This document shows positions 20,310-30,717 of a DNA stretch of 64,000 nt, one piece after another (the stretch's first letter is position 1; the number at the start of each line of letters is the position of its first letter). Source of the DNA: Rhizophagus clarus (lineage: Eukaryota; Glomeromycota; Glomeromycetes; Glomerales; Glomeraceae); the NCBI GenBank assembly GCA_015698045.1, contig BLAL01000229.1, positions 1,028,001 through 1,092,000 on the forward strand. The letters run 5' to 3'. The notes below the pieces were generated by a model, which saw only the letters and a list, made by a program, of their open reading frames with translations, ran no database searches and had not been told where the DNA came from. The position numbers and the translations under genes are program-made.

Positions 20310-21897
20310 AAAAATGATAGGCTGGTCACGTTAATAATATGCTTGTAAAAATCACGCGATACATTCCTGATTGTTTGTTTCACATATTTTTTGCACAAAA
20401 ATGAACTTGACTTGAAAGTACATATGGCTCATTATTTAACGTTCCAATCCAATGACTAAGCATATATTTGGCAACATTTTCATAAAATACATGCATTATC
20501 TATTGGAGCTTCAATTGGAAATGAATCAGAAAAACGAATTGTGGACAAGTTAAATAGAATACTACGCTTTATAATCTTAAGCATATTAAAATTAATCATT
20601 ATATTAGTTTGAAAAGGATATTAAATAATTGAAAATATATTAAAGCTTCCTTTACATATTTATTAACAAGAGTATCTCGCATTTTTCCAACCTTTGATTT
20701 ATGAATTTTTTCAAGCCTTCGTTGTCACTCTTCATGTGTTCGATTATGTATGTAAATATATCATATATTGTATTGTTTTCAAAATATTTGGCAGAGTGGT
20801 AGGATAATAAATATGATTTGACCAAATTCCTCGCTCTTATATTACAACATCTACATCCTTGATAACTATTATGCCCTGTTAAACATATCAGCTTTGTTAA
20901 TCCTGTAATATCACCTGACCAATTGATTACAGCTGCTCTATTTGTACATTAAACTTATATAATTTTTGTGAAGTATAATTGACTCTATAATATAATTCTT
21001 AAGCACGATCATAATTTCTATATTGAATAGTAAGGTGTTTAATAAGTGAAAAATATGAATATTGTTTACATGGTTTTTTATGTTGAAATAGTTCAGATCC
21101 ACATACTGGGCACTTGGTTAATTTCCTATAATTTTCTGTATAAGCACAGCAGCATGAGTTAAGACACATATCTGTCCAAACAAGTTCAATATGAACAATA
21201 GATTTCAATTGCTTTTTAAATGTATGTAAACTGATCGGATTACTATTAAATACCATCATAGTTTCTTGAAATGCTTCATCTGTTAAATTGTGCTTAATTT
21301 TGACTTTCAGAAATCTTTAATATTGATAATAAACTTTCAGAAATATCATATTTTAACCATAAATAAATTAATTAATTTAATAGTTAATAAAGCTTTATTA
21401 TATATTAAAATAAGATTGATAATATACCTTCTATGAAATATCAGCCACTGAACTTGAGCCACTTGAAACTTCAACAAACTACTTAAACTGCTAAATAATT
21501 CATCAGATGAATTTTCAAAAGAATTATCCAAATCATAAATTACTTGATCATTTTCTAAAGAAGTACCACTAAAATTATAAAAATTTTAATAAAGTAAATA
21601 AATTGCAGTTATATTTATATACTTTTTTCTATTGGTGTTTGTATTTCTGCAATATTATCAATATTATATTCATCATCTTCTATATTGACATTTGTATTTC
21701 TGTACTACTACTAGTATTGGCATCATCACTTGTAATTCTGAATTAAATGACTTTGAATATTGATACCGATTTGCACATCCAATTTTCATATGTCTAGAAC
21801 GAGTGTATCTACTGACCCAAGCACCACCATAACCATTTTCAGCGCATAAAGAACATCGGCAATAAACTTGATTTGTATGATTATCAGATATTTTCAT
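20310..21897 (-). pseudogene. Decayed CACTA/Plavaka-like DNA transposase
   Basis: Minus-strand pieces in the right order for this fungal transposase class. At 21897-21720 an N-terminal Cys/His module (YCRCSLCAENGYGG, then RSRHMKIGC). Near 21540-21430 an acidic/helical segment (SFENSSDELFSSLSSLLKF). At 21300-20999 KIKHNLTDEAFQETMMVFN, then WTDMCLNSCCCAYTENYRKL with TKCPVCGSELF and YFSLIKHLTIQYRNYDRA. Near 20900-20780 INWSGDITGLTKLICLTG and IWSNHIYYPTTLPN. Near 20520-20430 SFPIEAPIDNACILYENVA, then KYMLSHWIGTLNNEPYVL. Several frameshifts and stops separate these pieces, and true introns may lie among them. No terminal inverted repeats were identified. The class call rests on the Cys motif, NHIYYP and FPI...YENVA...LSHW; a profile search would settle it. 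Confidence 0.65.
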
Positions 21898-22047
21898 AAT
21901 AATAATACTATTTTATTTTTGGACTATTTATTCAAATTATTAATTATTAAAATTGTAACTTATAAAAAAGGTTTATATAAGATCTATTAAATAATTGTAA
22001 ATTTAATTCAAATTTTATATGATCAGTAATATTTTTATTTTAACCAG

Positions 22048-22311
22048 TAGCCCTGTTCTGTTCCGATTTTAGTGTAATTAATTTTAGCCAATTAAAAAAC
22101 GGCGTGAATTGAGTAGAAAAATCGGGTTTGATCTGTTCTGTTTAATTCTAACCAATCATGGTAATTAAAAACCAAGCGTGCATTGCATTTTTAAATTTCG
22201 GAACATTCGGATCATCAATTTTTTTGATCCGTTGTTCCGGTTGTTGTTCCGATTTTTGAATGAATTCGATTGGCTGAAAAATATGGTAAAAATCGGAACA
22301 GAACAGAGCTA
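22048..22311. mobile_element. MITE of about 260 bp with TA target duplication
   Basis: Terminal inverted repeats: left gccctgttctgttccgattt (from 22050) and right aaatcggaacagaacagagc (to 22309), one mismatch in 20. The element is flanked by TA on both sides. Subterminal agccaatt/gattggct words extend the symmetry. There is no coding capacity. TA duplication suggests a Tc1/mariner-type driver, but no matching transposase is in the window. Confidence 0.75.
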
Positions 22312-22490
22312 GTATTTCATATGTTAGAATTGGATTGAACTTGATGTAATTTTATATTAAAATATAATTACGTAATAACTCTTGCTTAGACTATAACTAT
22401 ACTAAATTTGTCAAACAATATATTTACGAAAGTATATTTATTTTTCTTTCAAAATTTCTTAGCAACCGAAATTATTTTTTTTATTTTTAA
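22312..22490. other. Spacer, no gene seen
   Basis: AT-rich, with nothing recognisable. Confidence 0.5.
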
Positions 22491-22494
22491 AATA

Positions 22495-24640
22495 TGAGAA
22501 AATACAAAAAAGCTGCTATAAAAAAATAAAAAGAAACCTGTTGATGAAGCAAGTGATCTTAAAATGGTTTATATGAAACATCAACTAGAAATATTAAAAG
22601 TTGATAATGAACGGTTGGGAAAGAACACTTAAAAATGACCAAAACTCCAGTAATACTTTAGCTTTAACTGTAACAAACATTGGTAAAAATTCTAAAGCTA
22701 AATATATTAATAACCATAAAAAATTGAATGAGAAGATTAGTGATCCTGAAATTAATATTTCAAACAATCAAAAAATATTCAAATATAACAAAATATGAAA
22801 AATCATTAATGTTTCAGAAAATTCTGAGACAGATGAGTTGACTTATAAGCAAGTGTTAAAGAAGCACAAACATCACAAAAACAAATAAGCAAATTAAGTA
22901 ACAATTATATCTGGTGATTCTGAAACAAATAATGAATAAATATTATTAAAAAAAAAATATAAAAAGAAAATAAATGATAATAAAGGTAATATTCGAAGAT
23001 ATGTCAATTTCTCAAGTAAGTTTTTTTTTAAAATTTATAACAACAAATATTGAGCTAATCATTTTTTTTTTTTTAAAACGCCAATCGTGAAACCAACTAA
23101 CTTGAAATGATATGATCTGCAAAAGCTATTGTCACTTGATAATAAAGTTTATGCAACGTATAGAGATATTAATTAGCTATAATACATTATTATAATATTA
23201 TTGTTTTAGAGTGCTATGCGTACAGAAAAATGGAATGGAAACTCTAAGCTAGTTATGACTAAAAAAGACTATTTGGTTGAAAGGTATGTCAGTTTAATGA
23301 CAGATAACAATAATAATTGAATAATAACAAATTATTTTAGTACAAATCAAATAATACAGATTTTTCCATTATCAATTGGTCATTGGTCTATTCAATTGAT
23401 CATGCGCCGTGCTATTAACAGCGTATGTTGATTAAACATGATTTTTTTTTAAGTTTATTACTTATTTATTTTATATTTTTAGATAAAGTAAGAGAAAAGT
23501 CACAAAGAATATTAAAAATTCTTGTGTTGTGAAAAGTAAAGTGAAGGTAGTAGTTAAGACTATGGTGGCTGTCATCTATAGACTACACAGTCCGAAATTC
23601 TAAATATGCAGCTATTTATATCATGTAACTTAATTTCATAGTACTTCATTAATTGCTATATATTTTTTTAATATATTTTTTAGTTTTCCATAGAATTTTG
23701 TAAAATCCATAAAAGATCCATGGAAATAAGTCCGAAATTTCATGTTTTTACTATTATCACTTATTAAAATTATCAATTTTTGAACATTAATATCACTTAA
23801 ATTTCTTAATAAATTTTGTTTTATCGATTAAAATTTTCTTTCACGTTATTTAGTTTATGATTTATAAAAGTTTGAAGTCACCTATATTATTGTGGTTTAT
23901 AGGTGACAGCCACCATAATAAATCCAATAAAATTCATGGTATATACAGTACATAATATGTATATTATTTGATTATTATTTATTAATTTATATATTAGATC
24001 TCCATTTAATTATGATTCAGTATCAAAAGATTACTGATGTTACCAATAATGAAGATGCCAATACTAATAATGGCAAAGATGCTGAAATTAACAGTAATGA
24101 AGATGCTAATACTAATGATAATAATGATGTTAATACTAACAATGATGAAGATGACAATATTAACAATGAAAAGATGCTGGTACTACCAGTGATGAAAACA
24201 CTGATACTGCTAATTATGAAGATGCAAATAGTGTAAGTGATAATAAAAATACTAATTCAAATAATAATGACAATAAACAGGTTTTATAATTTTATATTTT
24301 ATAAATATGATTGCCAACTTGAATTAATTTATTCCATTAAAAAAATAAAATGATAATTCAAGACCCATTAATAAAAAATTGGATACCATAAGGTTTAAAA
24401 GAATTTTAAAAACGTGGTATGTAAAAGATTATATAATAGTCAGCTTCGTACAAATTTTATTACCTAATATGATAATAATTTTATAGAAAGGATATAGTTA
24501 GTCCTAATAATTCTGAAATTAAAAAAGTAAAAATGGAAGAAAGGTTAATAATAGCAAAAGGAATATGCAAGAAGCAGATCAAGGCAAGGATATGCAAGAA
24601 AATTATAAATCTAAAAGATGATCTGAAAAATAGCCAACAA
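22495..24640 (+). pseudogene. Decayed multi-part gene, low-complexity charged protein, unknown
   Basis: Protein-like fragments on the plus strand follow one another but are split by stops, frameshifts and possible introns. They are: MRKYKKAAIKK and, after a stop, KKPVDEASDLKMVYMKHQLE, coiled-coil-like (22495-22640); a Lys/Asn-rich part (22600-22798); SENSETDELTYKQVLKKHKH (about 22815-22880); MRTEKWNGNSKLVMTKKDYL joined across a GTATGT...TTTTAG intron (23286-23339) to TNQIIQIFPLSIGHWSIQLI (about 23216-23420); an Asn/Asp/Glu-rich repeat part (24012-24280); and a Lys-rich end (to about 24640). No family recognised. The intron has good splice sites, so part of this may have been a real gene. Confidence 0.35.
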
Positions 24641-24818
24641 GTTAGCTACTAGTAATATGTAATAATAATACAAATTCATTGTCATACATTTTATTATGTA
24701 TAATAATGTAGATTTAACACATTTTATTATATATAATAATAACATAAATATAACACCGATTTAATATAAAATTAGCATAATTATTCTGCATTTTTTATTA
24801 ATACAAATCGTTGCATTT

Positions 24819-25688
24819 TCAGACATTTATAAGACCAAATATTATACATAATTTTGACACAAATTTAACACCTTTTGTTTTATAGGGCTTTAATCCCTCC
24901 TCATTGTAACAATAGTAGGCTAAATTTTTCATTGCAACTACATGACCACTTTCTTCTGCTTTCTGACACCAGTAAAAGGCATTTTTAAGATTCTTCTCTG
25001 TTCCCTCCCCATTGTAATAACAACTGGCCAAATCAAACATTGCGCCTAGATGACCACCTTCTGCCGCTTTTTGACACCAGTGAAAGGCTTTTTCCAGATC
25101 CTTATCTGTTCCATCCCCATTGTAATAACAATTAGTTAAACTAAACATTGCATTTACATTACCACTTTTTGCTGCCTTCTGATACCAGTGAAAGGTTTTT
25201 TCTGGATCCTTTTCTGTTCCATCCCCATTGTAATAACAACAGGCCAAATTAAACATTGCATCTACATGACCACCTTCTGCTGCTTTTTGATACCAGTAAA
25301 AGGCTTTTTTCAGAACTTTTTCTGTTCCCTCTCCATTGCAATAACAACTGGCCAAACTAAAAATTGCATCAACATCACCACCTTCTGCTGCTTTTTGATA
25401 CCAGTAAAAGGCTTTTTCCAGATATTTTTCTGTTCCCTCCCCATTGTAATAACAACTGGCCAAATTAAACATTGCATTTACCTTACCACCTTCTGCTGCT
25501 TTTTGATTCCAGTAAAAGACTTTTTTCGGATCCTTTTCTATTCCATCCCCATTGTAATAACAACTGGCCAAACTAAACATTGCATTTACATTACCACATT
25601 TTGCCGCCTTTTGATACCAGTGAAAGGTTTTTTCTGGATCCTTTTCTGTTCCATCACCATTGTAATAATAACTGGCCAAACAAAGCAT
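24819..25688 (-). CDS. Sel1-repeat protein, 289 aa, probably N-terminally truncated
   Basis: ATG 25688 to TAA at 24819. Seven near-perfect 36-residue Sel1 repeats of the type MFNLASCYYNGEGTEK, xxEKAFYWYQKAAEGGxVDA, plus a partial eighth, then a divergent C-terminus (GVKFVSKLCIIFGLINV). Sel1 repeats form alpha-solenoid protein-binding surfaces, and in this fungal group they often follow kinase domains. Upstream of the ATG the same frame continues into another repeat (KAAEGGEVDA). There the Trp and Gln codons of the WYQ motif appear as TAG, so the original protein was longer at the N-terminus and what remains may be a pseudogene or a shortened gene. The opposite-strand open frame (25188-25730) is a shadow of the repeat. 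Confidence 0.65.
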   Translation of the reverse strand: MLCLASYYYNGDGTEKDPEKTFHWYQKAAKCGNVNAMFSLASCYYNGDGIEKDPKKVFYWNQKAAEGGKVNAMFNLASCYYNGEGTEKYLEKAFYWYQKAAEGGDVDAIFSLASCYCNGEGTEKVLKKAFYWYQKAAEGGHVDAMFNLACCYYNGDGTEKDPEKTFHWYQKAAKSGNVNAMFSLTNCYYNGDGTDKDLEKAFHWCQKAAEGGHLGAMFDLASCYYNGEGTEKNLKNAFYWCQKAEESGHVVAMKNLAYYCYNEEGLKPYKTKGVKFVSKLCIIFGLINV

Positions 25689-25740
25689 CGCATCTACCTC
25701 ACCACCTTCTGCTGCTTTCTAATACTATGAAAAGTTCTTT
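24819..25740 (-). repeat. 108 bp tandem repeat encoding Sel1 units
   Basis: Seven to eight copies with a 108 bp period at the DNA level, very similar to each other (ccattgtaataacaactggcc recurs). This suggests recent expansion or homogenisation. Confidence 0.75.
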
Positions 25741-25779
25741 CAAAATTTTATTTTCTTTTATATTATTTTGACTTTTTTC

Positions 25780-26530
25780 TTTAGTTTAAATGAACTAAAA
25801 TACAGTAAAGCAACAAATATTTATGCTGTCACATATGCAAAATGTGACATGTGCAGACAATTACATATGCTGTAATCCAAAGTGTAACGTAGGACAAAAT
25901 TTTTCATTAATGTTTAATTAACCTAATTTGGTTAATAATAAAATCTGCAATGTGTTCTTTCAAATGAAAAACTGATAATAACAGCATAAGCAGAAGTCAT
26001 AAATACACGAAACAAGGTTTTAAAAAAATTTCTTGAAGAAGCAAGTTATTTGATTCGTTAAGAACATTTTAGAGACAGAGATAAAGACCACAAAAATCCA
26101 TTTGTAGGGCAATGAATTCAGTTAATGATGTGATGAAATATTGAAATGATGTTTAATTATAAAAAAAACAAAATTGGTGGATTGCTGCGGAAAGCGTAGT
26201 AAGAGATCAGACCCTATATATCTTACATACGTTTTTTAGATTCTGTATCACAAGTCCGCATATTTAATTTTATAGCGGACTGATCATTTTGATTGTTTTG
26301 ATCAGCTGCGTATAAATTACGGGTACCGTATTTAATTCCTTTTTTTTTTATTTCTTCGTTATTTTTACTGTTATATTGCAACTTCACATTTTTATGTTTT
26401 TATTCCCTTCCCTTTTTTATTCTTCCTACAATTCTTTTTAAAATCCTTTTTTTTGAAAAAAAAACAATATCTTTTTTCAGCTTTCATTAAATTTTTGCAT
26501 TTATTTGTTCTTAATACGCCCTTTTTCCTC
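25780..26530. other. Intergenic, no gene seen
   Basis: AT-rich, with a GC-richer patch at 26175-26330 (for example gtagtaagagatcagaccct). No open frame is supported. Confidence 0.5.
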
Positions 26531-26534
26531 CGTT

Positions 26535-26690
26535 TTTTTTTTTAAAAAAAAATGGTTTTTTCCCTTTCATCACTCTCTCTCTTTGCATTTCTTCTTTTTT
26601 TTTAAAAAAAAAAAAAATTGTTTTTCCCTTCGTCACTCTCTCTCTTTGCATTTCCTCTTTTTTTGAAAAAGAAAAACTTTATTTCCCTTT
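26535..26690. repeat. Tandem repeat of about 60-65 bp, 2.5 copies
   Basis: The unit is a T-run followed by an A-run, then ttttccctt, tcactctctctctttgcatt and tcttc. Copies start near 26535, 26597 and 26660. Confidence 0.65.
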
Positions 26691-26724
26691 TTAGTTTAGT
26701 AAAATAGGATGGATATATTGTGTA

Positions 26725-26960
26725 TTTTTTTAATTAAGAAACGTACTTACGTTTCTTTACATTTTTCTTCACCTTTATTAAACCGTCAAACATCTTAAAC
26801 GAGCCAGCCTTGGAATATAAATGAAAGAAAGGGAGTTTTCTTTTTTAATATTAAATATTTTCTTTTACTCTTTTTTTGGGTTGCCAAACTTAAGCGAACT
26901 CATATCTCTTTATATTGGAAAACCCAGACTTAGGTATTGTAAAAGGGAAAGTTTAACTTT
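26725..26960 (+). repeat. Diverged relative of the mini-exon array
   Basis: Holds the same dyad type (aagaaacgtacttacgtttctt near 26738) and an exon-like block cttaaacgagccagccttgg. The splice-like site after it is damaged (aatataaatgaaag in place of aatgtaagttggaaag). A second block follows after ttgggttgcc with cccagacttaggtattgtaa. A single decayed locus of the 2.6-3.1 kb family. Confidence 0.5.
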
Positions 26961-27079
26961 ATGTCCAAATACGGATTTGCACTTATTCATTCAAGAGGCA
27001 ATACATCTTCAACGATTGATTTACATAAGTTTTGCAACTCCATAATAAGAAACTATAATTAATGTTCATAATATTGTTA

Positions 27080-27490
27080 AAATGAGTAAATAAAAAATAT
27101 CTCACATATTAAACGTTGTCTATTATTAACACCAAGACAAATGTTATCTTCATAATTATTAAGAACGTTAAGAGCAATCTTTTTCCGTAATCTGGGTTAA
27201 ATATTTCTGGACGAATAAACAATCCATAAATATCACCATCTCCTTTTAATATTGTACAAAGTACATCGTACTATAATCCGAGCGACTTCACCCTCAAAAA
27301 TTAATCTTTTCTGGTCTGACAATATGTTTTCTTATCTTGAATTTTTGCGTTTAATTGATTTCATACGAATCAAAGTCTATTTTTATAATTTTACCCGTTA
27401 ATGATTTAACGTACACGAATTCTTCGTATTGTAAGAGCTTGATTCTTGGTGATTCATTAATTACTTTCGGTAGTGGTATGCACTCCATCA
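27080..27490 (-). pseudogene. Decayed ubiquitin-like protein gene
   Basis: From ATG 27488-27486 the minus strand reads MECIPLPKVINESPRIK, then EEFVYVKSLTGKIIKIDFD, matching the ubiquitin start (IFVKTLTGK). After a stop and a frameshift come NAKIQDKK and DQKRLIFEGE, the ubiquitin NVKAKIQDKEG/DQQRLIF segments. Further on, GLFIRPEIFNPDYGK and, in another frame, KKIALNVLNNYEDNICLG form a downstream domain. Ubiquitin-like moieties followed by such a domain occur in lineage-specific proteins of these fungi (from memory, not checked). At least two frame changes make it non-functional. Confidence 0.6.
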
Positions 27491-27887
27491 CCAATCAAAT
27501 AAAGATTGATGATAATTTGAATATAAGCACCAGTATTTCCTTTTTCATCATAAGAAATAGCTATTCATTATAGTAATTAATACCGCAGTTACGAGTGAAT
27601 TTGACATTTTCTCGGCTTTTTTTCATATAAATAAAAGATTTTGATTTATTTTTGAATTTTCTTTTTTTTTTTTTAAAAAAAAAAATTGAGAAGAGTATGA
27701 AAATTATCCTTTTACATAAATATTATAATATAAGTTGCATCTATTCATTTGCTTTATTATTTAGAAAATATTAATGAAAAAAAATATTCCAATTAAAATA
27801 CATTTTAACGATAAGGAAATAATTAACAAATAATAGATTCAAATAAGGGAATCATATTCTGAATATTTTTTTTTTTCATTTAAGTTT

Positions 27888-29549
27888 CTAATAAGTAAAA
27901 TCTATAAAATAAATAATAAATGTGATAGATGCGATTACCAAAATTGATAATAAAAAAGAACTAAGTTTTATGAACCCTATTTTTTTGGATTCTATAATTA
28001 TAAAAATAATTTTGTATTAAATATATTTCAAAGATATTTTTTTATAAAAACAAACAAATTATTTTAATTACCTGAATATGAATATTCTTCGGATAGATCA
28101 CCATCCTCATCAGTATCAATAGCATTCTTTGGTTCTGGAAGATCTTTAAAATCTAAAAGTCTACTTGTATAAATTGCTCGAGAATTCGTAATATATGAAA
28201 GAGTAGTACTAGTATATGTTGGTGAAATAGATATTAACTTTTCATTAATTTTAACCACTTCTTCAATTTGCTTATTAATTTCAAGATCACTGTCATAATA
28301 ATTTGAATAAATATCATTGCATAAATCATGTAATAAATTATATAATTCGTTTGCCTTGGGCCGTTTTGAAGGTTCCGCATCCCAACATTGCTTAATTGTG
28401 TCTAAAATTATTCGAGGAATTTTATAATTAGATTTTGGCCTCTGTCCTTGACAAATACTAATAGCTAAAAATGCATCATGAGCAATATCATGATAAGGAG
28501 GAAGCCCTGTACAGACTTCATATGCAACAATTCCAAATCCGTAAATGTCACTTTCTTGAGTATATTCCTCTCCTCTCAAAATTTCTGGTGCTATATAAGG
28601 TAATACTCCATATACTTTCTTATGTTCATCTATAGATTTTACATTTGCTGGTTGATATAATCCTAAATCAGTAATATAAGTAGAATTTCTGCCTTTCAAT
28701 ATATTACCAGAATGAAAATTATGATGAGTTACTCCTTTTTTATGAATATCATCAAGACCACTTACAATATGTCGTAACATATCCAATTTTTCATCCCATT
28801 TCATTGAATTAAAACAATTATTTAAGTATTGTCTTAAACTACCATTTTCTACGTATTCCATTACCATCATAAAATTATTTGATTCTGAATCCTTAGTAAA
28901 ACCATGACAACGAGTTACATAATGCGAATTAATCGCAGTGATATGTGATTCAATCTATAAAAAAGAATTAATAATAATTAATAATCAGTTTAATATTTAT
29001 ATAAAAGGAAAATATCAAAAAAAAAATTGTATATAAACAACTAACTTCTTTTAAAAATTCGGCTGTAATATCTTGTGAATTATGTAAACATTTTAAAGCA
29101 ACTAGATAAGTTTCATTACCTTTTTTACCTCTTTTCCATCGATTTTTTTCAAAATCCCAATATTCTATATATCCATCCTTCCAAATCGCTTTAGAAGTAG
29201 TTCCAAATCCTCCTTTGGACAAATACTCAATATTCTCAAATCTATCATAATCAATCCATTCTATTATCTCACTATAATATCTAGCTTTAAGTTGAAATTT
29301 TTGAATGAAATTATCAACTTCATGATTTCCACTAGTCCAATTATTGAAATTTCGTTGAAATTTACATTGACACCATCTACAAGTAATTTTTGGTTGCTTA
29401 CATTCATTACATAAACCATAATCTTTATAACGTCCTTTTAATTCTTCATTTAATATTAGCCTATTAATTAATAAAGTTTGTTCTTCTGTTAAGTAAAGAT
29501 GATCGAAATCTTTAATTCGTTCAAATACATCATCACTAATCTCTTCCAT
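27888..29549 (-). CDS. Kinase C: probable pseudokinase paralog
   Basis: Exons 29549-29046, 28954-28072 and 27991-27888 (introns 91 and 80 nt) give 496 aa from ATG 29549. N-terminal Cys motif C47-x2-C50-x9-C60-x-C62, one residue shorter in the second pair than in A, B and H. The glycine loop is KGGFGTTSKA (the usual TIYK changed), and Lys in VALKC is kept. The catalytic loop reads THHNFHSGN, so the catalytic Asp is Asn (residue 247). DLG, APE and GLPPYHD are kept. The protein is predicted to be catalytically dead or weak but still folded, so a scaffold or regulator role is possible. The third exon starts ESKKIGFIKL like its paralogs but has lost the stop and runs on for about 24 residues of mostly hydrophobic sequence (FLLSILVIASITFIIYFI), possibly a membrane tail. 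If exon 3 is not used, the protein ends YSGN. Confidence 0.75.
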
Positions 29550-29666
29550 ATTAGATTAATGAATGTAATATCAATTTTATGAATTTTATGTGCAAACAAA
29601 ATTTTTTTTCTTAAAAAAAAAAAAAAAAAAAAAAATTTAATACAATTAACAAGTAACGTATTACAG

Positions 29667-29714
29667 GTGCACAGCAGTGATCGACAAAACTATATATAAC
29701 AAAAATCAGCTGAT
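29667..29714 (-). promoter_or_regulatory. Conserved upstream module of kinase C
   Basis: ggtgcacagcagtgatcgac at about 29666-29685, 118 bp upstream of the ATG, followed at 29705-29714 by the palindrome atcagctgat. Both words recur in similar spacing upstream of kinases G and H, and in weaker form at E. Confidence 0.45.
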
Positions 29715-30031
29715 GATCACATGAATAAATTTCGTTTCGCCCTTTGAAATTACATGTAATTTAATCCTCATTAATTAATGTCATTAGGGTTGGTTATATT
29801 CATTTTCAGTACTATACGCTTAATGTAAACCTATTCACACATCCACTTTTTTTATTTCTTTCACTTCCCAAACTTTAATATCAGAATATTTAGTCTCCAT
29901 ATAAATTTTTATCTTTATCAAATTGGTTTTGCTACCATACAAATAAATAGTTTCTCTTTCTTCCTTATACCACCATCCAAATAATCTTAAAGAAGAAAAT
30001 CAGTCCATTATTTCATCATTCCCCCACCTTT

Positions 30032-30620
30032 TTATCGTTCACCATCGGTTATTTTAGGGAAATAATCTTTTCCGAAAGGGTCTTCTCCGTATGCATAAGT
30101 AAAATGTTTATAGTAATTATCCAGAAAATAATAATAGGTTTCTCTCATAAGGTCGCCAGACATTGTTCCTTCAGAGCTGTTCCATTATCCAAACTGTAAT
30201 GGTTAATAATGTCACATGCACGGAAAAAATATTCAATGTCACTTAGCAAAGGTAATCAAACTTTATTAATACAAAGAATTGGGACTTTGCTCGTGATACA
30301 TGTAAAAATAAATCGTTTCCGGAACTCGACCTGCAGTATACAAAAATGTAGTTGACACTCATTTTTTTACAATGACGTTAATTCTATCATTACGAGGCTG
30401 AGAAGGAAAATGTTTAAAAATTAATTCTTCTGGATATATGCAAACTTCCTCATCTGACATTGATAAAATTAGTCGCTAAAACTTTGCCTCACGAGGAACG
30501 ACTAGAACATTAAGGCTAATAGCTTCGGCATTGTACACTTTTTCCTGGTTATAAAGGCCCATAGTGAATGAATTTTCACTAAATACTTCTAGTATTCTTT
30601 CATTTAGTTGTTTTTATCTA
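30032..30620 (-). pseudogene. Decayed gene of unknown family
   Basis: A long consistent minus-strand frame with only a few interruptions. It starts near 30610 with LNERILEVFSENSFTMGLYN, continues NAEAISLNVLVVPREAKF, a TAG, then SMSDEEVCIYPEELIFKHF, PSQPRNDRINVIVKK, a TGA, and AGRVPETIYFYMYHEQSPN. After a more damaged stretch it resumes with MSGDLMRETYYYFLDNYY, YAYGEDPFGKDYFPKITDG and ends ER, TAA at 30032-30034. No membrane span or Cys motif. I do not recognise the family. The quality of the frame shows it was a real protein until recently. Confidence 0.5.
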
Positions 30621-30717
30621 CGTAGAATTAATTATTAAAAGTAATTATTAATATCATATTATTAATTATAAAAATTTATATATAAATAATACCTTACTCG
30701 ATCACTTGAGGGATACC

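Noticed and set aside
25188..25771. Plus-strand open frames of 180 and 63 codons
   Set aside because: They are the complement of the Sel1 tandem repeat; the minus strand gives a clear protein family.
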